The position numbers and the translations under genes are program-made. Shown here in pieces: positions 12,111 to 23,270 of a stretch of 64,000 nt of DNA; the stretch's first letter is position 1; each line of letters starts with the position of its first letter. Where the stretch lies: NCBI RefSeq assembly GCF_000321225.1, contig NW_004451887.1:322434-386433 (forward strand). The letters are read 5' to 3'. The notes beneath the pieces are model-generated. The model made no database searches. It saw only the letters and a program-made list of their open reading frames with translations, and had not been told where the DNA came from. The DNA is from Odobenus rosmarus divergens (taxonomy: Eukaryota; Chordata; Mammalia; Carnivora; Odobenidae).

Positions 12111-13129
12111 ATCTCTTATGTCGTCTCATTTCAACTCTCTTTACTCACTACATGGAGCTGGAAAGGACTACTTATCTGAGTAAACTTCTAGATCCATATT
12201 ATCCACCACAGAAGAAGCCATGTTATCACCAAAGAAACCACATGGAAATGATTTTTTAAGTATGTAAATGTATCTCCTTAGAAATAATCCTCATTGATAA
12301 CTTTCAAACTGACTTAAATTGGTGAAGCTGCATACAGATCTCAAACTCATGAAAAATTAGCCCAAAATATTGCATTTAGCAGTTTAGATTTAGAGTCGGC
12401 GTTGGCTCTTTAACCTACCTGCTACCCTAAGTTTCCAATCATCTTTCAGTCCCATCTCGTCTGCTGCTCTGAGGCCATTTAATAGGACATTATTTAATGA
12501 TTGCACAATTGGAACAAAAGGAAGATAGAATCGAAAGGGTGTTTAGAGCTGGAGTGACCTCAGCAGCTGGTTCAATCTCCTTATCGTAAGCTCGAGAAAA
12601 GGCAGGTCGGGGAAGCAACACAACACCATGAGAAAAGAGTTGACCAGTTCACTGGAGACCAGATTCTTACTAGCAGATACCCTGTACTCCAAAGCTTCAG
12701 TTCCTCCTACTGATAAAGTGTGTCTGTGATTAGGGGCTAATGTAATGCCTGAATATGAATTGATGAAGCTCAGGCATTGTTGGAAAGGAATTTATCGACT
12801 GCCATGAAGAATCATGATTCTCTTGCAGAAGACCTTGCCTTTCTTTGAGATGAGTTTACTACCACAGAAGTCAATATGGCCAGGGGTTATAACTGGGATA
12901 TAATAAACAGAAGGAAAAGAAAAAAAGGCGATTCTACCAAGAACAAAGCATAATGCTGGCAATTAGAAATGTGGTTCAGTTTTCCAAACATGTTATTTTA
13001 AATACCTCAAAGTTTATCCCTAAAGGTTGACATGACTTTGACTGATTTTTAACGGCAAGAATTAAAACTTTCTAAAAAGGTTTTTTAAAAAATGATGAGT
13101 GAAAAAGTTGATGAAAGAATGGGACAGAT

Positions 13130-13335
13130 TGGGCAGAAGTCACAGCCGCGTTACTCAGTAGTGTAACCCTGCGTATCTTACTGAACCTCTCTGCACCTCA
13201 GTCTCCTCATCTGCAAAATGGGGATAATCCTCATCTCTATTTTTTTGTTTGTCTTGAAGATTACGTGCAATAAAGTGTATTTCACACTACTTGGCACATA
13301 ATACGCATTCAATAAACAATAGCTAAAATTATTAC
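13130..13335 (+). repeat. MIR remnant
   Basis: CTGAACCTCTCTGCACCTCA, CTCCTCATCTGCAAAATGGG, CTACTTGGCACATAATACGC and TTCAATAAACAATAGCT give the MIR core and 3' end in order. Confidence 0.7.
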
Positions 13336-14294
13336 AATGCAGTGTTAGTTCTGCCCCCTTCATTCACCCACTGATTTGCTCATTTACACAGTGGAGGAAC
13401 TCAGTGAGATGAAGTTTGTTAAAACCTTGATCAGATCTTCATCTTTTGAGCTCCACCTCAAACTCCATCACTTCTTGGAAGCCAGAGTGGGAATTAAAGC
13501 TTTCCTCTTCCATGTTCTCTAGCTGGAGCCTGATCCAGTCTATATCTCACTTGCTCCTGTACTTGATTTATTTGTTTGTTTGTTCATAACCACAGCATAC
13601 ATTCCTTGAGCTGAGGGAGATCTGCTCTCTCTCACAGTCACCTTATGCAGAGTGTGCACTGAGGAAACGTGGGGGCCTTGCCCTGAATGCATTTTTAACC
13701 ACTGAATTGTTATGCACATGAAGAGTATTTGAGAATTATGATCATGGATTTGAACTGCGTTCTTTAGAAGCAGTGAGGGTTTTGTTTTTGTTTTGGGGGC
13801 TGGAGAATGGGGCAAATACATAAAGAAAAATATCTAGGCTCAGCAGGAGGACATCTGCTATTTGCACAAGACATTTCTCTTGAAGGTCAAGGTACTCTAA
13901 AGATCTGTTGCTCGTGTTCCTGTGGCAATTGCCATGATAACTAAGAGCCATGTAGTATCCTCTCATTTCACTCTTGACAGCCTCAGGAAACAATAGGAGT
14001 AGATGGTGCCTGTTTATGCCCTGAGTTCCCGGGGAACATCTGTAGTTGTGGGAGTGGTGATGGGGAAGGGATGTGCTCCTGGGTCCTTCTGTGCCTCACT
14101 TTTTCTCTCTGAATGATGGGAATAATTATCTTATTTTCCACCATCCTATCTCCCCAAATTGGTTACAATGTAATTTTTTTAAACTGTCAGGATAAAGGAG
14201 CCGTGAATGTCAGTGTGGGTTGAGGTCCTGCTGAAAGAGCCGGCTCCAAAGCAGAGCTAACTCATGTTCTTTTCATATAACAGATGTAACAGTG

Positions 14295-14490
14295 GGTAGT
14301 ATTTATTAAGGGCTTACTATATGTCAGGCAGTGTGCTAAGCGTTGTATGTGTATTAATTGATTCAATTCTTGAAACAACCCTATGAGGTTGTGTCCATTT
14401 TACAGAGGAGGAAACGGAGGCACAGAAAGGTTAAGCCAAAAGCTACCCAGCTAATAAATAAGTGACAGAGCCCAGAATAGTACTCACATA
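14295..14490 (-). repeat. MIR remnant
   Basis: AGGGCTTACTATATGTCAGG, CAGTGTGCTAAGCGTTGTAT, CCTATGAGGTTGTGTCCATT and ACAGAGGAGGAAACGGAGGC are the antisense MIR series. Confidence 0.65.
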
Positions 14491-14938
14491 GTTGAATGCC
14501 TCTGGTGCATTCTTAATTATGTTGCTGTACTGTCTTCCTGGGGCCATCTCTTTGATTTGGTGCCTACCACCATGGTTAGCATGTAACAGGTGCTCAATAA
14601 ATATTTGCTGAATTGGGGTAAAACTAATGAAACTCAAGCATGGTTGAGAAGTCTCTCCCTTCTTCCTCTCCTTCCAATTCCAACTCCAGCTCTTCTATTA
14701 AGTAAGGTATTTGGATTTTAATGCTGTTTTTCCAGTTAGGAGCTATGGACCCTTGGAGATCCATAATTAACTTTTTTTCATAGTTTTCATATAAAATGAA
14801 TACAAACACATTCTGGATCATTGGGATAACCATCTAATACCAAGACCTGCCTTGTGATTTCAGTGTCTATGTGGGCTGTGCCTTGGTGCCAAGAGTTATA
14901 ACTTTACCCCTTATGCTATTAAAAAAGGAATAGCACAG

Positions 14939-14985
14939 GGGCGCCTGGGTGGCTCAGTCAGTTAAACCTTCGGCTCAGGTCATTA
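14939..14985 (+). mobile_element. CAN-SINE head fragment
   Basis: Only the tRNA-like 5' head (GGGGCGCCTGGGTGGCTCAG, then TTCGGCTCAGGTCAT with a short internal loss). Body and 3' tail are missing, which implies a later deletion since SINEs insert starting from the 3' tail. Confidence 0.85.
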
Positions 14986-16059
14986 TAACAAAGGGTGTGA
15001 GCAAAGATGTGGTTGCTGGAACAGAGGAAAGAAATGAGAAAATTATGTCAATACCGGGCACTTGACACCCAATGAGAGGGGGAGAGCCACACAGAGCTCA
15101 AATGTACTCATATCTGGGCAGTCAGTACCACATGATGCTAGTAGTAGTAGAGTAAACATTACTAATTTAACGTTACTCTTCTGGGAAGGAACTTTTATAT
15201 TTAATTTATAAATTTGTTTTGGCTTTATTCCAGAATTGTTCATAAGCTGTAACAGAAATTTATATCTGATTTAATATATAACTGTTTATATATAGTAAGG
15301 TAACATTATAAAAGAAACTAATTTAAGCCAATACTGGGGAGGCTTGAGAAAATCTTGCCCTTAAAATAGTGGAGGATATAGGTTTCTCTCACATTGAGAA
15401 ACACTACACAAGAGCACGTGTTGGGGCTTTCCTATTTAAAATCGATTGCAAACACAAACACATTAGGTGTATCATTAACACGCTGGTGTGAAATAGTATG
15501 TTAGACCCTCCCTTTCTGAGAGTGGGCTTTGATGAGAGAACGCACAGCTAAGGGGCCTGACAGAGAAAATGTGGCCTCCATGCACTGGGGCAGGTCGTTA
15601 ACCCTCTAAACTTCAGTTCCTTATCTGTAAAACAGCGGTTATCTGCAACTTCTTCACCGCAACGGTTAATGTGTAAAGCTGGTTCACAGAAAGGACTCAG
15701 TAGATCGTCATCTCTATTAAATACTGATATAGTGGGGAGAGAAGAGGAAAACTCTAGCACTAGATTCTTTTTTTTTTTTAATTTTTTTAATTTTATTATG
15801 TTATGTTAGTCACCATACAATACATCATTAGTTTTTGATGTGGCGATCCACGATCCATTGTTTTTGTATAACACCCAGTGCTCCATGCAGTACGTGCCCT
15901 CCTTAATACCCATCACCGGGCTAACCCATCCCCCCACCCCCTCCCCTCTAGAACCCTGTTTGTTTCTCAGAGCCCATAGTCTCTCATGGTTCATCTCTCT
16001 CTCTGATTTTCCCCTCTTCACTTTTCCCTTCCTTCTCCTAGTGTACTCCATGCTATTCC

Positions 16060-18340
16060 TTATGTTCCACAAATAAGTGAAACCATATGATAATTGACTT
16101 TCTCTGCTTGACTTATTTCACTTAGCATAATCTCCTCCAGTCCCATCCATGTTGATGTAAAAGTTGGGTATTCATCCTTTCTGATTGCTGAGTAATATTG
16201 CATTGTATATATGGACCACATCTTCTTTATCCATTCATCTGTTGAAGGGCATCTCGGCTCTTTCCACAGTTTGGCTATTGCGGACATTGCTGCTGTGAAC
16301 ATTGGGGTGCATATGGCCCTTCTTTTCACTACCTCTGTGTCTTTGGGGTAAATACCCAGGAGTACAATTGCTGGGTAGCTCTATTTTTAATTTTTTGAGG
16401 AACCGCCTCACTGTTTTCCAAAGTGGTTGTACCAACTTGCATTCCCACCAACAGTGTAAGAGGGTTCCCCTTTCTCCACAACCTCTCCAACATTTGTTGT
16501 TTCTTTCCCTGCCCATTTTTGCCATTCTAACTGGTGTAAGGTGGTATCTCAATGTGGTTTTGATTTGAATTTCCCTGATGGCTAATGATGATGAACATTT
16601 TTTATGTGTCTGTTAGCCATTTGTATGTCTTCTTCAGAGAAGTGTCTTTATTATGTCTTCTGCCCATTTTTTGACTTGATTATTTGTTTTTTGGCTGTTG
16701 AGTTTGAGAAGTTCTTTATAAATCTTGGATACCAGCCCTTTATCTGTAGTGTCATTTGCAAATATCTCCTCCCATTCTGTGGGTTGCCTCTTTGTTTTGT
16801 TGACTGTTTCCTTTGCTGTGCAGAAGACTTTTATCTTGATGAAGTCCCAAAAGTTCATTTTTGCTTTTGTTTCACTAGCTTTTGGAGATGTATCTTGAAA
16901 GAAGTTGCTGTGGCCGATGTCAAAGAGGTTACTGCCTATGTTCTCCTCTAGGATTTTGATGGATTCCTGTCTCACATTGACGTCTTTCATCCACTTTGAG
17001 TTTATCTTTGTGTATGGTGTTAGAGAATGGTCGAGTTTCATTCTTCTGCATGTGGCTGTCCAATTTTCCCAGCACCATTTATTGAAGAGACTGTCTTTTT
17101 TCCATTGCATATTTTTTTCCTGCTTTGCCAAAGATTATTTGACCATAGAATTGAGGGTCCATATCTGGGCTCTCTATTCTGTTCCATTGGTCTATATGCC
17201 TGTTTTTATGCCAGTACCATGCTGTCTTGGTGATCACAGCTTAGGCAACGTGATGCCCCCAGCTTTTCTTTTTCAACATTTCTTTGGCGATTTGGGGTCT
17301 TTTCTGATTCCATACAAATTTTAGGATTGTTTGTTCCAGCACTTTGAAAAATGTCATTGGAATTTTGATCGGGATGGCTTTGAAGGTATAGATTGCTCTG
17401 GGTAGCATAGACATTTTAACAATGTTTATTCTTCCAGTCCATGAGAATGGAATGCTTTTCCATCTTTTTGTGTCTTCTTCAATTTCTTTCATGAGTGTTC
17501 TGTAGTTCCTAGAGTATAGATCCTTTACCTCTTTGGTTAGGTTTATTCCAAGGTATCTTATGGTTTTTGGTGCTATTGTAAATGGAATTGTTTCTCTAAT
17601 TTCTCTTTCTACAGTTGCATTGTTAGTGTATAAGAAAGCAACTGATTTCTGTGCATTGATTTTGTATCCTGCCACATTACTGAATTGCTGTATGAGTTCT
17701 AGTAATTTGGGGGTGGAGTCTTTTGGGTTTTCCACATAAAGTATCATGTCATCTACGAAGAGAGAGGGTTTGACTTCTTCTTTGCCAATTTGAACACCTT
17801 TTATTTCTTTTTGTTGTCTGATTGCTGTTGCTAGGACTTCTACTACTATGTTGAACAATAGTGGTGAGAGTGGGCATCCTTGACATGTTCCTGATCTTAA
17901 GGGAAAGGCTTTCAGCTTTTCCCCATTGAGGATGATATTCACTGTGGGTTTTTCATAGATGGATTTTATGAACTTGAGGCATGTTCCCTCTATCCCCTAT
18001 ACTCTGAAGAGTTTGAATCAGGAAAGGATGTTGTATTTTGTCAAATGCTTTTTCTGCATCAATTGAGAGGACCATATGGTTCTTCTCTCTCCTCTTAATT
18101 AATGTGTTCTATCACATTGATTGATTTGCAAAAGTTGAACCACCCTTGCATCCTGGGGATAAATCCCACGTGGATGATCCTTTTAATGTATTGTTGGATC
18201 CTATTAGCTAGGATTTTGTTGAGGATTTTGGAATCCATATTCCTCAGGGATATCGGTCTGTAATTCTCCTTTTTGATGGGGTCTTTGCCTCGTTTGGGGA
18301 TTAAGGTAATGCTGGCCTCAGAGATCACGACTGACACCAA
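16060..18340 (-). pseudogene. L1 ORF2 remnant (reverse transcriptase to C-terminal Cys region), broken
   Basis: Minus-strand pieces in different frames together cover the L1 ORF2 C-terminal two thirds. These are NYRPISL (18095-18340), the palm with LFVDDMILY where the catalytic aspartates sit (17241-17942), the connection and thumb region (16634-17131) and the Cys-rich end with [18 protein letters not shown] (16235-16552), then the final SLICGT (16060-16329). Frameshifts and stops between the pieces, the missing endonuclease domain and the 5' inversion mean no functional enzyme can be made. Confidence 0.9.
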
Positions 18341-18659
18341 GGAAATAGAAACAATTATTAGAAATAATTATCAACAACTATATGCCAATAAACTGAGCAA
18401 TCTGGATGAAATGGATGCCTTCCCGGAAACCTATAAGCTGCCAAGACTGAAACAGGAAGAAACTGACAACCTGAATAGGCCAATAACCAGTAACGAGATT
18501 GAAACAGTGATCAAACAACTCCCAAAAAACAAGAGTCCAAGGCCTGATGGATTCCCCAGGGTAATTCTATCAACCATTCAAAGGAGAAATAATACCTACT
18601 ATACTGAAGCTGTTTCAAAAATAGAAAACAGAAGGAAAGCTTCCAGACTCATTGTATGA
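18321..18659 (+). pseudogene. Inverted L1 ORF2 segment
   Basis: Forward-reading L1 ORF2 sequence containing [27 protein letters not shown] and [16 protein letters not shown] motifs, then a frameshift. It is the 5'-most preserved part of the L1 at 15770-18661, flipped by twin priming. It ends one base before the right-hand target duplication. Confidence 0.9.
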
Positions 18660-19393
18660 GGTCTAGCACTAGATTCTTAAAAGGCGCAATCACCGGCGGG
18701 GCTAAGAGGAGACCCGGAACTGTGGGCTCCCAGGAGTGAACTCAAGGAAAGCAGGCCAGCTCCGCGAGGAGGTGGCTCCACCAGCTGGTGCCCCTATGGA
18801 AAGCTGAGGCGGTGGGCTCAGCAGCCCGCCCGCCAGCCACTCTGGGCCCCACGCACCCCGCCTCTGCGGAAAGGGATGCAAAGCTTCGGCGGTCCTGTCA
18901 CCCAACGCAGCTTTGCGTTCCTCGGAGGCACCTGAGAAACTGGGTGAAGCGGGAAGGACCTCGGTCGTCCCCTAAAAACTCAAGTGCACAGATTTTTCGC
19001 AACTCTTCAGTTTGTCGAGGGGCTCCCCATGCCCCAGGTGTAGCCCGCGTCCCCACTTCTAGGCTGGGGTTGGGGGCGACTCTGGGGGGCACCCGGTCTT
19101 CGCGGGCAAGCAGCTGAGGGCCGGCGGCGAAGACCCGAAGCTCGCTCGGGACGCTGCGGCCGAGCCCCCGGGGTGCGCGGTGCCGGAAGGGTAAAGGCGC
19201 ACGGCTCCCGGGCCGGGCGGGCCCTCCGCGAGACTGGCGCGGACTGGCGCGGAGAGGCCCGGACCAGAGAGAGCCGCCGCGCCGCTGGGGCCCACCCGCG
19301 CGGACCGAACGGCGGCGAAACGCCCGGGCTGGCTGCCCCCGCTCGAGCCGGAGGCGGGCGGTGGGCGGCGAGGGGGGGCGCGCGGGCTGGGTG

Positions 19394-19462
19394 CGGGGGG
19401 GGGGGGCGGGCGGCGGCAGCGCGGCTTCCCCGAGGCCGGAGGCGGGGCGGGCGGGCCTCGGG
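19394..19462 (+). promoter_or_regulatory. G-quadruplex-capable tracts in the PRSS23 CpG island
   Basis: A run of 12 G lies at 19395-19406, followed by further G3/G2 blocks. A canonical four-tract motif lies at 19444-19462: GGGG, C, GGG, C, GGG, CCTC, GGG. Both are on the + (non-template) strand, within about 250 bases upstream of the inferred exon 1 donor. Folding is inferred from the pattern only. Confidence 0.6.
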
Positions 19463-19543
19463 AGGCGCGGGGGGCGGACCCGCCCGCTGCCGGCGCTGCT
19501 TGCCCGCCCGCCAGCTCGCACTCGGTCGCGCCGCGGGGCAGGC

Positions 19544-19597
19544 ATGGGAGTCGCACGCGCCCTCCCGGCGCCCACACCTGTTGGAGCGGCGCAGTGA
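19544..19597 (+). other. Possible 17-codon upstream ORF in the PRSS23 leader
   Basis: ATG at 19544 has G at -3 and G at +4, a good initiation context. It is followed by 16 more codons (MGVARALPAPTPVGAAQ) and TGA at 19595-19597. It ends 30 bases before the inferred exon 1 donor. It would be a uORF only if transcription starts upstream of 19544, which the sequence does not settle. Confidence 0.35.
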
Positions 19598-19627
19598 GCC
19601 GCGGCCCCGGCGGGCTGCTCGGCGCGG
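19544..19627 (+). other. PRSS23: 3' part of inferred non-coding first exon of PRSS23
   Basis: Exon 2 begins with a splice acceptor 13 bases before the start codon, so an upstream non-coding exon is needed. The CpG island 7.5 kb upstream has one strong donor on the + strand, CGCGG|GTGAGT, with the intron starting at 19628. The transcription start cannot be fixed; the left limit given here is only the upstream ATG discussed separately. Joining this exon to AGTGGTACGCAGCATGG leaves the start codon intact. Placement is inference from splice signals and position. Confidence 0.55.
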
Positions 19628-22600
19628 GTGAGTTCGGGCGCGGGCTGGGGACACCGCCGAGCGCGCGGGGAGCGCGGCGCCGAGAGCAGCGGGACAAAGG
19701 GCCTGTGCGCGCGGCGTGGGGTGACTGCGGGCTGCAGGGGGCACCGGGACTTCGCCAGGCCGCCCTCGGGGCTGGAGGGCTGGGACCCGCGGCCTGGAGG
19801 AGCTCCGCGGAGAGTCAGGGGCTGCAGGGCGCCTGCATTCACACAGTGTCACCGCGCAGCGGATGGGAAAGATGGGTTTTAAAGTGCTATCTTGGATGCT
19901 GGGTGGGAGTAGAGAAAGAGCCGGCTCTGGGCAAGCTCTCCCCCAGCTGGGCGATGACAACACTCCCATCTCCTCCGCGAGCGCGCGCGCACACCCGCCA
20001 CCACTTATTTTCCTGGGGTTTTGCATATATGTATTTCAACATGAGCTGAACATTAATTTTTAACTCTGGGCACGTGATTTTGAACACATCTTAGCCAGCA
20101 AGAAAGTGCAGCAAACACAGGTTGGGGAATAGGATCTTTTCTATGGAGCCTTTAATTGATGACCGTGTGCTTCCTTCTAAACTGTGAACTATCCCCGTCG
20201 TTGGAAGCAAATACTTCTTCTTCGGCCTGTGGACGTTCACGAGTTAGCTTTTAAATAAAAGTTTGAAAAGTTTTAAAAAATTGTTTTAGAAGAGGAGGGA
20301 GAAGAATTATTTTGGTGAAGGAAAACCACCATTCCCCTCCAGAATACAAATTAGGGTTGCTTTCCAACATCTCACGAAAAAGCAGCTGATAAAAATCCGG
20401 TGTGTTTTATTGCCCATCGGGCGACACCCAGGAGACTTCAGAAAGAGAAACAGCCCCGGGCTGGTGGAAAGCTCCAGGTTGTTCAGGATCAGTGTGGGGA
20501 TGGGCGGGCTTCCCTCAGCTCCGGAAAGGAGTCCCTCCCTGTGCGCTCCTCAGGAGCAGATAGGCCAATGCTAGCGTTATCCTCACGTGGCCACAGGGGA
20601 AGGAGTTGAGTTTATAGTTTGAAGTCAGCTGTGGCCAAAGCCTAATGCTAGTTAATGTGAGGATATTTATTGCATTTGTTTCAAGGTCCTCCTTGTGTAT
20701 AAGAGCATTGAAAATAGGCCTTAGGACTGTGTGTCTCAAGAAGCCTGACAGTGAATTGGAGGTGGGGGGGAGGGATTTAGGAGAAATGCTACAAAAGCCA
20801 CTACGTTTACTTGTGAAAGTTTGATCATATGCACACCTTCTGCACTCGAATAAATTGTTTCACTTGTGTTCTTCCCACGTAAATAGTCAGGAGATAACTT
20901 GTCATGCTTTCCTGTACCTGAGCGGGAAAGGAAGCATTCTTCCCAGGTAACTAATACGGATCTTATTTTTGTAACACCCACACCTTATTCAGGTAGATGG
21001 TGAATTTGGGTGCACTTTTCCGTCTGTAGTATCAGTGCCAAAGTGCCCATTAGTGGGTCTGAGAACATTGCTGGCCCCAGTCTTCAGTGTTTAATAGGCT
21101 CGGGTTCTCCCACATAGTTCTTCTCATAGATCTCTGAGGATTCAGTCCACCGGGCGTTATTCATGCGTAACTCCCACTGGCCCTGGAGAATTCCTTCCTC
21201 TTGGTCTCACCATTGACAGTTTGATACACTGTGTTCTTGTTCTGCCGCCAGGTTTGTCCCAAACTCCCTAGGGTAGTTCATTTTGCCTAAAAGCTGATAC
21301 AGAAGAAGTTAAACTTGGTTTGACCATAAAATTATGTTTAGGGTGGCTGGGCTTGTGAACTCCCTGTATTTCTTTCCTGTCCGGGCTGTAATTCCTAAAC
21401 CATTATATGATTAGGTCTGTTTTCCTTTAATAAGTTCTGTGACTCAGGAAAATGAGAGCAAGAGGGTTCACAGAGCTTTGTTCATTTTTAGGTATTTGCT
21501 TTAGGAATTAGCATGGTTTCACTGCTCAGTATTCCTGGCCACAGATTCCATGGAAAACCCTTTGTTAGTCTTCCAGATGGTGTCCAAAACTTTTATCTCC
21601 ACAGACTTGCCCACTGTTTGTTTCGACATTACTGTTTATAGCGGTCACAGGAATTCATCTGTTGTACAATAGAGAATGTATGTCCTGAGGATTAGATTTT
21701 TTTTCTCCCAGCACTTGTTTGCTAGAGGAGTTCAGTCATTCTCCCAAACACTTGCCCTCTTGAGGAGAGCTGTGTTGTTGCAGTGTTGAAGACTAAGGTG
21801 CAGATCTGGGGCAGAGAAGTTTCAGTGCCCAGCCTCCAAGCAGATGGTGGGTATTTGTACGTCTCTGATAATGTGCACAGTCCCTTCACCATTAGATTAT
21901 TAGTGGATTTGTGAAGTAGCAGCATCCTCATAAAGTATAAATATTTTTAGACCGTGGACAGCAGGAGAGTAGCTCATAATTGAGTGATGGAGCCCGGAAT
22001 GTGTAACTCTTGTGAGTCAGATATACAGAATTGGAAAAGGAATAGTTTCTGTATTACTAAGCATGGTAAAAAATATATATATATATATTGCTTACCTTAG
22101 TTTTTCTTTCAGCTTTGTCATTCAGGTGAAGCGATATGTGAGAATAATTGGTTGAGAACTTTACAAGATAATTATGTATGTGACGAATCTATTCAGTAAA
22201 GGCTTTTTCCTAGAAATGAAACATTATAGACCTGAATTTTCTTCATCTAGATTTAGATATAATGAGGATAAGATTTGGAAGGTAAGGTTTGGAAATCTTT
22301 ATTCCTTTTTTTTGTTAAGGGGTGCATATTTCAGACAGTTCTCTAAGGATAAGGTGATTCATTTGTGAAGGCAAGAGAGCATTTCAAGTTAATGGAATCC
22401 ATTAGTTACCTTTCCAACAGTGAGATTATAAATGTTATTATATGTTTCCATCCTAGAGTTTTTGTTTAAGTAAACTTAAATGGGCATAGTGCAGGCTTGC
22501 TTAGAGTTTATAAAAATGGAAACAATAATTGTCTCCTGGGAAATTATTCAGGAAATTATCATCAGGTGAGTTGAGAAATTAATGCAAAGCCACCAACCTA

Positions 22601-23196
22601 ATTTTAAAGCATCATGGTTATCATTGGCGTCTTATTAATGGGAAAGGAGTCAGGGTAGGGTGTGAATGCCTTGGGAAAGGGCCTTGGTGGGTGAAATTTC
22701 CCCCCTCACACTTTTCTAAGAGCCAGCACACCCAACCATCCTTCTACTCCGTTCTTGAAAGCCGCCCTCTGCTGGAGGCCTTTGTTTCCTTGGCGAACTG
22801 ATGAGGGAAATCTTGTCTCCCAGATAGGCAAGAGATAAGCAAGATAAATTTTCCTTTTCCCTTCTGCCTCCGGACTCCTCAATTCTGTGAGTGTAGGCTG
22901 CCAAACAGTAAATGGTGGTGCAGACCCTGTTTGTGTACAGCATAGTGCTTGCCTTGGACTTTTGTGACCCTGGAAAATTACAAAATTAGAAAATCCTGGG
23001 CCTGAAAAGACCAGCACTAAAAAGACTAAAGAGATCATCCAGTTCAGGTTGCTATTCAGAATAGTTTCTAAACTACCCTAAACATACATTTGGTAAAGGG
23101 GTGAGCAGTTTATGAAGTTCGTAACCTTAATACAGATGTCACCCTAAACCCATTTGGGAGCCTGAGAACAGACAACTTTATCTCCCAATTTACAGT

Positions 23197-23270
23197 CAGT
23201 TAAAAACCATTACCTTGCACACCTCAAACTAATATAATTGTACTTCAATAAAATTTTTAAAATAATGAAA
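23197..23270 (+). repeat. Possible L1MA-type tail fragment
   Basis: GCACACCTCAAACTAATATA followed by TTGTACTTCAATAAAATTTT resembles the last 60-70 bases of old L1 3' ends such as the one at 32870-32915. Short and diverged. Confidence 0.45.

Larger units (their letters stand above)
15770..18661 (-). mobile_element. 5'-truncated and 5'-inverted L1 (LINE-1) insertion, carnivoran type
   Basis: A perfect 17-bp target-site duplication (TCTAGCACTAGATTCTT) flanks the element at 15753-15769 and 18662-18678. The L1 body is on the minus strand: a T-rich tail at 15770, the 3' UTR to about 16060, then ORF2 up to 18320. The first 341 bases in L1 sense (18321-18661) are flipped to the + strand. The flipped part encodes ORF2 sequence just upstream of the palm ([19 protein letters not shown]) and ends at FYE, and the minus-strand part resumes at EASITLIPK, so the L1 sequence is essentially continuous across the inversion. 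This is the pattern of twin priming. The element is 2.9 kb, with no ORF1 and no 5' UTR. Confidence 0.95.
18700..19990. promoter_or_regulatory. PRSS23: CpG island, inferred PRSS23 promoter
   Basis: About 1.3 kb of G+C-rich, CpG-dense sequence in an otherwise CpG-poor window, densest between about 18880 and 19860. There are many GC-box-like GGGCGG cores (for example around 19352-19380, 19444-19455 and 19469-19476). I see no TATA box at a sensible distance, so it looks like a TATA-less, broad-start housekeeping-type promoter. It lies upstream of PRSS23 on the same strand and contains the likely first-exon donor at 19628. The left edge abuts the L1 insertion at 15753-18678. Long antisense ORFs across the island are by-products of low stop-codon frequency in GC-rich DNA. 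Confidence 0.85.

Noticed and set aside
15806..17324. Plus-strand ORFs of 78-139 codons in the L1 region
   Set aside because: They are antisense to L1 3' UTR and ORF2 and have no independent support.
18898..20026. Long antisense ORFs (314 and 339 codons) across the CpG island
   Set aside because: They are low-complexity, rich in Pro/Arg/Ala, overlap each other in different frames and exist because GC-rich DNA has few stop codons. No domain or family resemblance.
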